Below, piece after piece: positions 49,211 through 57,289 of a DNA stretch of 64,000 nucleotides. The notes under the pieces are model-generated. The model saw only the letters and a list, made by a program, of their open reading frames with translations, was not told the DNA's origin and did no database searches. A program made the translations under genes and the position numbers. The first letter of the stretch is position 1, and every line of letters starts with the position of its first letter. Source of the stretch: DASSBG01 sp963800395. GTDB taxonomy: Bacteria > Pseudomonadota > Gammaproteobacteria > Xanthomonadales > Rhodanobacteraceae. The stretch lies in contig CAWDBD010000011.1 in assembly GCA_963800395.1 (NCBI GenBank), positions 62,001 to 126,000 of the forward strand, given 5' to 3'.

Positions 49211-50559
49211 TCAGGGCTCGAGTATCAGGACCTGTCCCAGATGCAGCAAGCTGCCGTGCAGGCTGTTCCAGTCGCGGATCTCGCTGACGCGCAGGTGGAA
49301 GCGGCGCGCAATGCCCCAGAGCGAATCGCCGGCGCGCACGGTGTAGCGCCTGGGCGCCAGGCCAAGTGGTGCGCGCATGTCATCGGGCAGTGCGGCCACC
49401 AGGTTCATCGGCAACCACAGCGTGCTGTTCGGGGGCAGGGGCTGGTTGGCCTGATGCCTGTTCACCAGTGCCAGGGCTTGTGCTCGCTCCGGCTTGTCGT
49501 GGGCCAGGCTCAGGAGCGTGCCGGACTTTTCAGGCGAACGCGCTGCCACTGCTGCCAGTCAAGCCGTTCAAGGGTGGCGTAGTTCCGGTCGAATCCGGCA
49601 AGTGATCGCGCCGGCAGCATCACGGCTTGCGCGGGCTGGTCATGTTCCAGAAACGCCGGGTTGAGCTCGCGCAGCGTGGCGATGGAGAGGCCTGCCAGTC
49701 GCGCGGCAACCGGTATTTCCAGTACCTCGGGCAAGCTGCGTCGGATCAGGTGCGGTCCGCTGTCCGGATCCGGAAGGGTAATGCCGTAGCGCGCGGGCTG
49801 TTTCACGATGCAGCTGAGTGCCTGGAGCTTGGCCAGATGGTTGAGGGTTACCGGACTCACATCCAGGTCAGGTATCGCCCCGCGTGGTGCTGATGGGTCC
49901 AGATCGCTGCTCAGGCGTCGTATGCGATACACCCCCGCATTGAAGGCCATGTCCGTCAACCTCCAGTTGTCGAGCATTTTCCGGTCTCGCCACAACATGC
50001 GGGCCACGGCTCTGGAGGACTGGTCGAGATCAAGGCGGCCGTCGTAGTGGCGGTCAATCCTCAATCCGAGCTCACGCCCCGTGGCGGGCATGATCTGCCA
50101 AATTCCGGCTGCTCGATTGCCGTGCGTGCGCAGCGGGCGAAAGTTGCTCTCCACCCACGGCAGCAGGGCGAACTCCGCCGGCAGACCGGCATCCAGCATG
50201 ATGCTGCTGACATAGCGAAAGCGGGGCAGGGCGCGTGACATCTGACGTCGAAAGACATCCGGATCTCTTGCGTAGCGTCCGATCCATCGTTCAACCCGGT
50301 TGTCGTCGCACTGGGCAAACATGAAGCCGCGACGCAGGCGTGACCAGAGATCCATGGGCAGTGGTGCCGCCTGCGGCTCGACCGCATGTATCACCGGCGG
50401 CATGGCGAGCGTCGCTGCCGGCTTGCGTGTCGCTTGCTCGCTGGCGCAGGCGCCGAGCAGCAAGGCGGCGATCAGCAGCGCCCCATGGCGCCATGCCGCG
50501 GGCCGGCAAAGCCCGGTCTGCGCGCCGCGCGCAGGATGAGGCGAGGACGATACCCGCAT
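49211..50559 (-). CDS. mltD: membrane-bound lytic transglycosylase MltD, one frameshift before the LysM domain
   Basis: A lipoprotein: signal with lipobox LLGAC near residue 36. The SLT catalytic domain (about 105-220) has LPWVESNFRP with the catalytic Glu, GIWQIMPATGRELGL and MAFNAGVYRI. The frame stops at 49510, but the LysM part (RYTVRAGDSLWGIARRFHLRVSEIRDWN, shown in part) continues in another frame to 49211. The shift is at an AAAA run near 49525. Start ATG 50559 overlaps the gloB stop by one base. It cleaves peptidoglycan during remodelling. Confidence 0.88.
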
Positions 50560-51323
50560 CAGGACTTGAACCGGTCTTTTGCCTCGCGCAATGCGGCAAA
50601 GCGTTGTATTCGGTCATCGGCGATCTGACGATCCATCGCCCAGGCTTTCAGCTGGGGGCTGTCAACGCGCAGGAACGGGTTGGCGTCTCTCTCGCTGGCC
50701 AGCGACGAAGGCAGCGTGGCCTTGCCCTGGCTGCGCTGCCTTCTGGCTTGCCGGATACGATCGGCCAGGGCAGGGTTTTCGGGTTCGACGCTTTGCGCGA
50801 ATTCGGCGTTGTCCAGGGTGTATTCGTGGCCGCAGCAGACCCGGGTTTCCGCGGGCAGCACCGACAGGCGATCCAGCGAGGACAGCATCTGTGCCGGTGT
50901 GCCCTCGAACAGGCGACCGCAGCCGAGGCTGAAAAGCGTATCGCCGCAGAACAGGATGCCTTCGCCGTAAAACGCCACATGACTGAGCGTGTGACCGGGC
51001 ACCGCGATGACGCGGAATTGGCACTCGGGTTGCTGTATCGCGATGATATCGCCATCGTCCACGCGCTGGTCGGCATGAGCAATCCGTTCGTCGTGCGGGG
51101 CCACGATCCTTGCCCCGCATGCCTGCGCCAGTTCCACGCTGCCGCCCGTGTGGTCAGGATGGTGATGGGTCAGGAGGATGTGGGTGAGCGTGAGCCCGCG
51201 ACGCGCGATGTACTGCTGTACCGGGTCGGCTTCGCCAGGGTCGACGACCAGCGCCGTGCCCTGGTCGTCGGCAAGCAGCCAGATGTAGTTGTCGCTCAGG
51301 GCAGGAATGGGAACAAGCTGCAT
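50559..51323 (-). CDS. gloB: hydroxyacylglutathione hydrolase (glyoxalase II)
   Basis: A 254-residue metallo-beta-lactamase fold enzyme. The metal motif THHHPDHTGG (H53, H55, D57, H58) and later GHTLSHVAFYGEG and CGDTLFSLGCGRLFEG match glyoxalase II, and the C-terminal glutathione-binding domain ends at ALREAKDRF. ATG 51323 gives the conserved start MQLVPIPALSDNYIW. It hydrolyses S-lactoylglutathione to lactate in methylglyoxal detoxification. Confidence 0.95.
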   Translation of the reverse strand: MQLVPIPALSDNYIWLLADDQGTALVVDPGEADPVQQYIARRGLTLTHILLTHHHPDHTGGSVELAQACGARIVAPHDERIAHADQRVDDGDIIAIQQPECQFRVIAVPGHTLSHVAFYGEGILFCGDTLFSLGCGRLFEGTPAQMLSSLDRLSVLPAETRVCCGHEYTLDNAEFAQSVEPENPALADRIRQARRQRSQGKATLPSSLASERDANPFLRVDSPQLKAWAMDRQIADDRIQRFAALREAKDRFKS

Positions 51324-51535
51324 GGGCAGGTCTGGACAGTTTGATCGTGCGACACTATAGCAGCCGTCCTCTGATTGCTGCCCGCACGCCTGGCATGTCA
51401 TCATGAACGCGGATCCCGCATCAGTGAGCGGTCGGTGCCCGGGTTCGGGCGGGTAGGTGAGTGAAATGAAACAGTCCGGTTCAATGCGAGAAGCGCGGCC
51501 TCTGGCGATCTCGCGCGTCAAACCACCGGCAGAAT

Positions 51536-52225
51536 GTGCGCAGAGGTCCAGCCGCTGCCGTGAAGCACAGTCCGCCATTGCGCGCGCTCATGCGCTGCGA
51601 AAACATGCTTCTCGAGGAACGGCTGGCAGCACTGTCTGCTGGGACCGTGGTGTTTGTGGAGACAGCGGGACTGGAGCCCGTCGATTGCCGGCAAAGAACA
51701 TGCGTGCGCCTGCAGCTTGCGGTGACCGGCGAGCTGCATGGTGACATGCGGGCGCGGCCGGATGCGTTGCCATTTGCGGATCAGAGCATGAGCATCGTGG
51801 TGTTGCGTCATGTTGCCGAGTCAAGCCCGCAGCCACAGATTCTGCTGCGCGAAGCGGCGCGCGTGCTTGCTCGCGGCGGCTGTCTGCTGATCACCGGCAT
51901 GCACCCCTGCAGTTTCTGGCATCCATGGATGATGCAACAGGCGCGCTTGTCAGGCGTTCACTACCGCGCCTGTACACCGTGGCGGATACAGGCCTGGTTG
52001 CGTGATGAGCACATCCGGTTGGAGCAGCGTGCGCGCTTTGGCAGTGCCTTCCCCTCGCTTGAACAGACCACGGCAAGCCGCGGGCCGCTGGCAGCCTGCT
52101 ACCTGTTGCATGCACGCAAGCCGTCAAGCTCGGTAACTCCGATCAGGCTGCGCCGTTCACGCGTGGCGCCAGCGCCCATCAACGCATCCCTGGTCAACAC
52201 CGCAAGACGAGAAAAGGCAGGTTAG
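51536..52225 (+). CDS. class I SAM-dependent methyltransferase, degenerate motif I
   Basis: Up to 229 residues from GTG 51536; an internal ATG at 51590 is an equally good start. The segment RPDALPFADQSMSIVVLRHV, then REAARVLARGGCLLITGMHPCSFW, is the usual post-motif and motif III part of Rossmann methyltransferases. The SAM-binding glycine loop is missing: VVFVETAGLEP stands where G-x-G-x-G should be. It is divergent from gloB and followed 5 bp later by rnhA, where this small methyltransferase is commonly found. Function unknown; possibly inactive for SAM binding. Confidence 0.75.
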   Translation: MRRGPAAAVKHSPPLRALMRCENMLLEERLAALSAGTVVFVETAGLEPVDCRQRTCVRLQLAVTGELHGDMRARPDALPFADQSMSIVVLRHVAESSPQPQILLREAARVLARGGCLLITGMHPCSFWHPWMMQQARLSGVHYRACTPWRIQAWLRDEHIRLEQRARFGSAFPSLEQTTASRGPLAACYLLHARKPSSSVTPIRLRRSRVAPAPINASLVNTARREKAG

Positions 52226-52230
52226 AGCCC

Positions 52231-52695
52231 ATGGCTGATGGAGCAAGCACGGAGCCACGCGTGCATGTATTTACTGATGGAGCCTGTCTTGGCAATCCGG
52301 GGCCGGGAGGCTGGGCGGCGCTTTTGCGCTGGGGCAAGGTCGAGAAGCTGCTTGTTGGCAACGAGGCACCAAGTACCAACAACCGCATGGAGCTGATGGC
52401 AGCCATTGCTGCCATGGAGGCGCTTACCCGACCGTGCCAGCTTGACCTGACAACCGACTCGCAGTACGTCAAGCGCGGCGTGCAGGAATGGATGGCGCGG
52501 TGGCGCAGCAACGGCTGGAAGACCGCCGCCCGCAAGCCGGTCAAGAACCAGGATCTGTGGCAGCGCCTTGATGCAGCAATTGAACCGCACCAGGTGACCT
52601 GGCACTGGGTCAAGGGCCATTCCGGACATGCCGAAAACGAACGGGTGGATCAGGCGGCCCGCGAAGCCGCTGAAACACTGGGCCGCAACGCATGA
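52231..52695 (+). CDS. rnhA: ribonuclease HI
   Basis: A 154-residue protein with the complete catalytic set D16 (VFTDGACLGNPGPGG), E54 (NNRMELMA), D76 (TTDSQYV) and D140 (NERVDQAA). It cuts RNA in RNA-DNA hybrids. The stop overlaps dnaQ by four bases (ATGA). Confidence 0.97.
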   Translation: MADGASTEPRVHVFTDGACLGNPGPGGWAALLRWGKVEKLLVGNEAPSTNNRMELMAAIAAMEALTRPCQLDLTTDSQYVKRGVQEWMARWRSNGWKTAARKPVKNQDLWQRLDAAIEPHQVTWHWVKGHSGHAENERVDQAAREAAETLGRNA

Positions 52696-53402
52696 GTCGC
52701 CTGATCGTTCTGGATACCGAGACCACCGGGCTGGACCCGTCCCAGGGACATCGGATCATCGAGATCGGCTGCATCGAGATGGCCGGGCGCAGGCCCAGTG
52801 GTCGCAGTTTGCACCGCTATATCAATCCCGAGCGGCATATCGACGCGGGAGCTGCAGAAGTCCATGGCATCAATGATGAATTTGTTGCCGACAAGCCGGT
52901 GTTCGGGACCATCGCCGAGGAATTCCTGGATTTTGTCGATGGTGCCGAATTGATTATCCACAATGCCGCCTTTGACATCGGCTTTCTCAATGCCGAGCTG
53001 GCCCGCCTGTCGATGCGCTGCAAGTCCATGGACGAAATTTGCACCGTGACCGACACTCTGGTGATGGCGCGCAAGCTCTACCCGGGGCAACGCAATACCC
53101 TTGACGCGCTGTGCAAGCGCCTGGGAATCGACAACAGTTCGCGTCAATTGCATGGCGCACTGCTGGATGCCCAGCTGCTGGCCGAAGTCTACGTGGGCAT
53201 GACCTCGGGCCAGGTAAGCCTGGAGCTGGCCGTGGCGCCAAGGCGTGCGCACGTTGTGCATGCGGAACCTGCCGGCGGCACACGCACGGTGCTGAATGCC
53301 GATGGCGATGAACTGGCCGCGCACACGGCCTGGCTTGATGACCTGGATGCCGCTTGCAAACAGGGCAGTGTCTGGCGCCGTGATGGCCGTGCGCCCGATT
53401 GA
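52692..53402 (+). CDS. dnaQ: DNA polymerase III epsilon subunit
   Basis: A 236-residue DEDDh exonuclease: D8 and E10 (VLDTETTGLDP), D95 (NAAFDIGFLN), H154 and D159 (LHGALLDAQLL). The C-terminal tail (about 185-236) would contact the alpha subunit. It proofreads replication. The rnhA-dnaQ overlap is typical of gammaproteobacteria, though they are divergent in E. coli. Confidence 0.96.
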   Translation: MSRLIVLDTETTGLDPSQGHRIIEIGCIEMAGRRPSGRSLHRYINPERHIDAGAAEVHGINDEFVADKPVFGTIAEEFLDFVDGAELIIHNAAFDIGFLNAELARLSMRCKSMDEICTVTDTLVMARKLYPGQRNTLDALCKRLGIDNSSRQLHGALLDAQLLAEVYVGMTSGQVSLELAVAPRRAHVVHAEPAGGTRTVLNADGDELAAHTAWLDDLDAACKQGSVWRRDGRAPD

Positions 53403-53441
53403 GATGTCTTCCCGGTGCGTACTGTCGTGTTGCCGGGCGTT

Positions 53442-54143
53442 TCAGCTGGTCCGCACCAGCAGCACGGTAATGTTGTCGCTGCCACCGCCTTCGAGTGCCG
53501 CCGCGACAAGTTGATCCACGCATTCCTGGGCCGTCAGGTCCTTGCGCATGACAATGGCCTCAATGGCCGCATTGTCCACTTCTTCGGTAAGCCCGTCACT
53601 GCACAGCAGGAACTGGATCCCGGGCCGGACTTCACCATCGACATGGGACACCTGCAGCAGCTCGGCGGGGGTGATGCCCAGTGCCTGCGTGACCTCATTG
53701 CGACGGGGATGGCTGCGCGCCTCATCTTCGCTTATCGCGCCACGATCGACCAGTTGACGCACGAAGGAGTGATCGCGCGATAACTGGTGCAGCGTCTGAT
53801 CTGCCAGATACACGCGGCTGTCGCCGACCCAGGCGACCTGATAGTACCCGTCGATCAGCCTGAGCGCAGCTACCGTCGTGCCCATGGGCAAAATGCCGCT
53901 GCGCTGGTCGGACATGGCAATGATGGCGCGGTCCGCCTCGCGGATTGCCTCGACCAGCGAGTGCCCGGCCTCGACCTGATGACTGATGGTGTCGCGGGCA
54001 ATGGCGCTGGCCACTTCGCCGTGCTCATGCCCGCCCATGCCGTCTGCAACCAGCCACAAGCCGATACTCGCATTGGCCTGATAGGTGTCTTCATTGTGCT
54101 CGCGTCGCAAGCCGACGTGCGTGGTATGTCCGAATTCGATCAT
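53442..54143 (-). CDS. PP2C-family serine/threonine phosphatase
   Basis: A 233-residue protein from ATG 54143 (MIEFGHTTHVGLRREHNED). All PP2C metal and core motifs are visible: REHNEDTY, LVADGMGGHEHGE, VAWVGDSRVYL, FLLCSDGLTEEVD and GGGSDNITVLL. It is the Stp1/PrpC type, usually paired with a Hanks-type kinase, but no kinase gene is in this window. Earlier start codons read through tRNA-linked repeats and are rejected. It converges with dnaQ. Confidence 0.93.
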   Translation of the reverse strand: MIEFGHTTHVGLRREHNEDTYQANASIGLWLVADGMGGHEHGEVASAIARDTISHQVEAGHSLVEAIREADRAIIAMSDQRSGILPMGTTVAALRLIDGYYQVAWVGDSRVYLADQTLHQLSRDHSFVRQLVDRGAISEDEARSHPRRNEVTQALGITPAELLQVSHVDGEVRPGIQFLLCSDGLTEEVDNAAIEAIVMRKDLTAQECVDQLVAAALEGGGSDNITVLLVRTS

Positions 54144-54368
54144 GGGCAAATCAGAAGCAAGAGTCGTGCCATTGGCGGCAGGCACGGTTCGCAAAATGGC
54201 CTGCGAGCATGCGCCCATGTGGCGATTGATGCAAGCGAGCGACGCAGGCGTGGTCGCTGCGGACTCGGGACTTGCCGGGAGTCTCGCCCTGCATCTTGCG
54301 AAGATGGGTAAGGGGTGGCCCGTGTCGAGGGGGCACGGTGTGGGCCGCAGCAGGTTTCTGGGGTCTTC
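54144..54368. other. upstream region of the phosphatase gene
   Basis: About 225 bp between the phosphatase start and the repeat block. It should hold the phosphatase promoter; I see no strong consensus and no gene. Confidence 0.35.
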
Positions 54369-54391
54369 CGAGGTTGGCGGAGAGGGAGGGA
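54369..54391 (-). repeat. duplicated tRNA-Ser 3' end
   Basis: Twenty-plus bases (GAGGTTGGCGGAGAGGGAGG on the plus strand) are identical to 54564-54586, which contains the 3' end of tRNA-Ser(CGA), its CCA and 6 bp of downstream sequence. A T-arm-like piece (GAGGGTTCAAATCCCTCC) also occurs on the plus strand near 54492-54509. Confidence 0.7.
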
Positions 54392-54478
54392 TTGCTCGGC
54401 CCGTCCTGGGCCTCGCCCCTCGCGTTGCTCGGGGCCCGCTTTCAGCGGTCCAGATTTGCTCCATGCAAATCTGTCGAA
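54388..54478 (-). repeat. tRNA-Ser-linked structured repeat, unit 4
   Basis: Read on the minus strand: hairpin CAGATTTGC / loop ATGGA / GCAAATCTG (54473-54451), then GGACCGCTGAAAGCGGGCCC, GAGCAACGCGAGGGGCGAGG and CCCAGGACGGGCCGAGC. Order and spacing match units 1-3 near 37 kb. Confidence 0.65.
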
Positions 54479-54569
54479 CCGGTTTGGGTCGAGGGTTCAA
54501 ATCCCTCCCGTGAAAGCCTGCGCAGCACACTCTTCCGGAGGGGTGGGCTTGTATTCGGGTTCTTGAGGT

Positions 54570-54660
54570 TGGCGGAGAGGGAGGGATTCGAACCCTCGAT
54601 ACGGGAGACCCGTATACCGGATTTCGAATCCGGCGCATTCGACCACTCTGCCACCTCTCC
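54570..54660 (-). tRNA. tRNA-Ser (CGA)
   Basis: A complete class II tRNA on the minus strand: acceptor GGAGAGG/CCTCTCC, anticodon stem CCGGA/TCCGG with loop TTCGAAA (anticodon CGA), long variable arm, T arm GAGGGTTCGAATCCCTC and encoded CCA. Confidence 0.95.
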
Positions 54661-54707
54661 GCAGATTACCGCTACCGGCGTTGGGCAGTTCCCGTCCGGC
54701 GCATTTG

Positions 54708-54880
54708 TTCGGCCCGTCCTGGGCCTCACCCCTCCTTGCTTCGGCTCGCCATTCGTCCGGGCTTCTCGGCCCTTGTCGCCGGGCCCTTCCTAAATTCGTT
54801 CCTGACGAATTTGTGTTCGTCTCATACCCGAGACTTGCCCCTCGCTGCTCGGGGCCGGCATCGCTGGTCGTCCGTGGTCG
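54708..54880 (-). repeat. tRNA-Ser-linked structured repeat, unit 5 and a partial unit
   Basis: On the minus strand the hairpin AAATTCGT / CAGGA / ACGAATTT (54812-54792) is followed by GGAAGGGCCCGGCGACAAGG, GAGAAGCCCGGACGAATGGC and GGCCCAGGACGGGCCGAAC. Just upstream (54838-54875) CCGGCCCCGAGCAGCGAGGG resembles the tail of another unit. The interval 54661-55021 contains no convincing gene. Confidence 0.6.
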
Positions 54881-55021
54881 CATTGGGACGAGCCCGCCGC
54901 TCACCAAGCCACCGCAGCAAGGCTGTTGCGTGCTGCGGCACAGTGGGCGCGTAATGATACGTGGGGGCCGCGGTAATGACAAGCTGCGCGTGTTCATGCC
55001 GGTGGTGAAGCCCGGCATGCC

Positions 55022-56203
55022 TCAGCCGCGGATGCGCCCACGCAGGCTGTCGGCATCATGCGGTCCCGGGTCGGCGATGAGTTTGCGGGCGGCGTCGACC
55101 TGGCCCCAGGTATTCCAGAGCAGGACCCCGCGTACGCGACCGTCATCGAGATAGTAGACGACGCCCTCGCGGTGTGGCACCCGCCAGTCCTCGGCGATCT
55201 CCAGGCGTGCATCGAGCAGCCCGACTGCCTCGTAGCCGAGGTCAAACAGATCGGAATAGAAAAACGGCAATTCGGTGTAGGGTTCGGGCTTGCCTGCCAT
55301 CGTGAGGCCGGCGCGATAGCCTGATGTAATGGCGCAATTCTCATGTTCGAAGCGGATTTGCCCGCCCAGATCCCTGTTGGGGAATGCTGCCACATCACCG
55401 GCCGCGTGAATGTCCGGCACGCTGGTGCGCATGCAGTCATCGACCACGATGCCATTGTCCACCGAGGCGCCGGCCTGTTCGGCCAGTGCCGTGTTGGGGG
55501 AGATGCCGAGCCCGGCCACGGCGGCATCTATCTCAAGACAGTGTCCGTTATCGAGCTTCAGCCGCAGCTTGTCACCATTCTGGTGGGCTGTCCTGACCCG
55601 GCGACCCGGCAGCAGCTCGATGCCGTGCTCGCGGTAGTAATCACTGAGGAAATCGGCAAGGCCGATGGGGTAGATGCGTTCGCCCAGGTAGTCCTCCGGG
55701 AAAACCAGGCTGACCCTGACATCGTTGCCGGCGAGTGCCGCGGCCAGCTCGCTGCCGATGAAACCTGCGCCGATCACGGCAATGTGGCTGCCGGAGTTGG
55801 CCATGCTGCGCAGGCGGTGGTAGTCGTCCAGTGTGCGGAAGTGGACCAGGCGGTCCGAGTCGACGTCCAGCGTGCGTGGCGTTCCTCCGGTGGCCAGCAG
55901 GAGCTTCCGATAGAGGTGGGTATCGCCCTCGCTGTCGCTGATCCGGTGTGCTTCGGCATCAATGCCTGTTGCGGCACGGTCGCTGAAGAGGGTAGCGCCG
56001 GTTTTGTCCAGCGGGCGGAAGATGCTCTTTTCCTCGTCACCCTTCCACAGCCCTTTGCTCAGTGGCGGCCGGTCGTATGGCGGCTGGTTCTCATTGCCGA
56101 TCATGCCGATGCTGGCATCGGGGTCGGCGTCGTGCAGCGCCTGGGCAGCGGCTTCGCCTGCCATGCCGGCGCCAACTATCAGGTAGTCGTGTCGGTGTTC
56201 CAT
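55022..56203 (-). CDS. FAD-dependent NAD(P)H oxidoreductase (ferredoxin/rubredoxin reductase type)
   Basis: A 393-residue two-dinucleotide-binding-domain flavoprotein. The FAD Rossmann motif is LIVGAGMAGEAAAQAL near residue 8, PPYDRPPLSKGLW is the family signature, the NADH motif is IAVIGAGFIGSELAAALAG near 140, and the second FAD motif is VPDIHAAGDVAAFP. The C-terminal domain resembles AIF-type reductases. No ferredoxin or oxygenase partner is adjacent. It starts 18 bp after the queF stop, so the two may be co-transcribed. Confidence 0.88.
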   Translation of the reverse strand: MEHRHDYLIVGAGMAGEAAAQALHDADPDASIGMIGNENQPPYDRPPLSKGLWKGDEEKSIFRPLDKTGATLFSDRAATGIDAEAHRISDSEGDTHLYRKLLLATGGTPRTLDVDSDRLVHFRTLDDYHRLRSMANSGSHIAVIGAGFIGSELAAALAGNDVRVSLVFPEDYLGERIYPIGLADFLSDYYREHGIELLPGRRVRTAHQNGDKLRLKLDNGHCLEIDAAVAGLGISPNTALAEQAGASVDNGIVVDDCMRTSVPDIHAAGDVAAFPNRDLGGQIRFEHENCAITSGYRAGLTMAGKPEPYTELPFFYSDLFDLGYEAVGLLDARLEIAEDWRVPHREGVVYYLDDGRVRGVLLWNTWGQVDAARKLIADPGPHDADSLRGRIRG

Positions 56204-56220
56204 GGTGCACTCCCTCGGCG

Positions 56221-57045
56221 TTACTGGCGCACCTCGCGTGCAGCCGTGGCAGGGCGCGCGTCACGACTGCTGCGCCAGGGGTTGATGTCAAGGCCGCCGC
56301 GGCGGGTGAAGCAGGCGCGCACGGCCAATTGTTTCGGCGCACAGACGTGACGGATCTCGCTGAAGATCCGCTCTACGCATTGCTCGTGAAAGCCGTTGTG
56401 GCGGCGAAATGAAACCAGGTAGCGCAGCAGTGCGGCACGATCAATGCGCGGCCCCTCGTAGGCCACCTGCACGCTGGCCCAGTCCGGCTGGCCTGTTACC
56501 GGGCAATTGGAGCGGAACAGCCGTGTCAGGAGCGTTTCGCTGGCCTGGTCGGTGTCGTCGGCTTGCAACAGCGCCGGGCAGGGCGGCCCGTAGTTGTCGA
56601 TGTCGATATCGAGTTCATCCAGCAACGCTCCGGTTAGCGGCTGCAGCCGAATCGCATCGTCCTGCGGGTCAAAGAGCTCGACATCGACCCGGCCACCTGC
56701 AGCCGAGCCGAGTTCGCGCGCCAGCATGCTGGTCAGCTGCTGGCGGTCGTCAATGCGTGTCTGCGCCAGGCTGTTGAGGTAGAGCTTGAAGGACTTGGAT
56801 TCGATCAGGCGCGGAGTGTGGCAGTCCAGAGTGAAGCGTGCCACGGCAGCTTCCGGCCGGCCACGCCCGTTCAGCCACGACAGTTCCCAGGCATGCCAGA
56901 TGTCACAACCACTGAAGTGCGCTGCGCTGTCGGACGCAAGTTCCCGGCGGCCGTCGGCTCGCGCAATGGCGAACAGCAGACCTGGGTCGTGCTGTTCGCT
57001 GTAGTCGCTGTGCTTGCCGAGTTGCGATTGGCTCAGTGCATCCAT
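56221..57045 (-). CDS. queF: NADPH-dependent preQ0 reductase QueF
   Basis: A 274-residue protein of the long, two-domain QueF type (E. coli-like). The substrate and cofactor motif ESKSFKLYLNS begins at E82. The catalytic cysteine is C181 in FRSNCPVTGQPDWAS with D188 nearby. The last helix region has FHEQCVERIF. It reduces preQ0 to preQ1 in queuosine synthesis. Start ATG 57045 gives MDALSQSQLGKHSDY; the frame extends 8 codons further. Confidence 0.95.
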   Translation of the reverse strand: MDALSQSQLGKHSDYSEQHDPGLLFAIARADGRRELASDSAAHFSGCDIWHAWELSWLNGRGRPEAAVARFTLDCHTPRLIESKSFKLYLNSLAQTRIDDRQQLTSMLARELGSAAGGRVDVELFDPQDDAIRLQPLTGALLDELDIDIDNYGPPCPALLQADDTDQASETLLTRLFRSNCPVTGQPDWASVQVAYEGPRIDRAALLRYLVSFRRHNGFHEQCVERIFSEIRHVCAPKQLAVRACFTRRGGLDINPWRSSRDARPATAAREVRQ

Positions 57046-57105
57046 GCGTTCATTGTACGCCGGCCGCAAAAATCTCTCATGCGCCCGGTTCAGACCCCCA
57101 GGCTC

Positions 57106-57289
57106 CTAGCCCGCATTATTCACCAACCTTCTACTGCGCCGGCCCAATGACACGCCCGGCGCAGCTTTCGCTTGGTCGCAGTGCTCGACGTAGTGTCGGC
57201 TACGCCTGCGCACTGCTCGGTCGCGAAAGCCACGCCGGACATGCCCTTGAACCGGCTCGCTACCAACGCTGATGAATAATCCGGGCTAG
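57106..57289 (-). mobile_element. MITE-like element between queF and the RND pump
   Basis: A 184-bp element with 19-bp terminal inverted repeats, CTAGCCCGCATTATTCACC at 57106 and its near-complement ending CTAG at 57289 (17 of 19 match). Inside is a further palindrome (GCTTTCGC ... GCGAAAGC arms near 57165 and 57222, and CAGTGC ... GCACTG). It encodes no protein. Its end supplies the TAG stop codon of the RND gene (57286-57288). A shorter relative is at 48221-48314. Confidence 0.7.

Noticed and set aside
54497..55018. A 173-residue minus-strand open frame across tRNA-Ser(CGA)
   Set aside because: It translates the tRNA and the repeat units; the composition follows the repeats and no ribosome binding site is seen.
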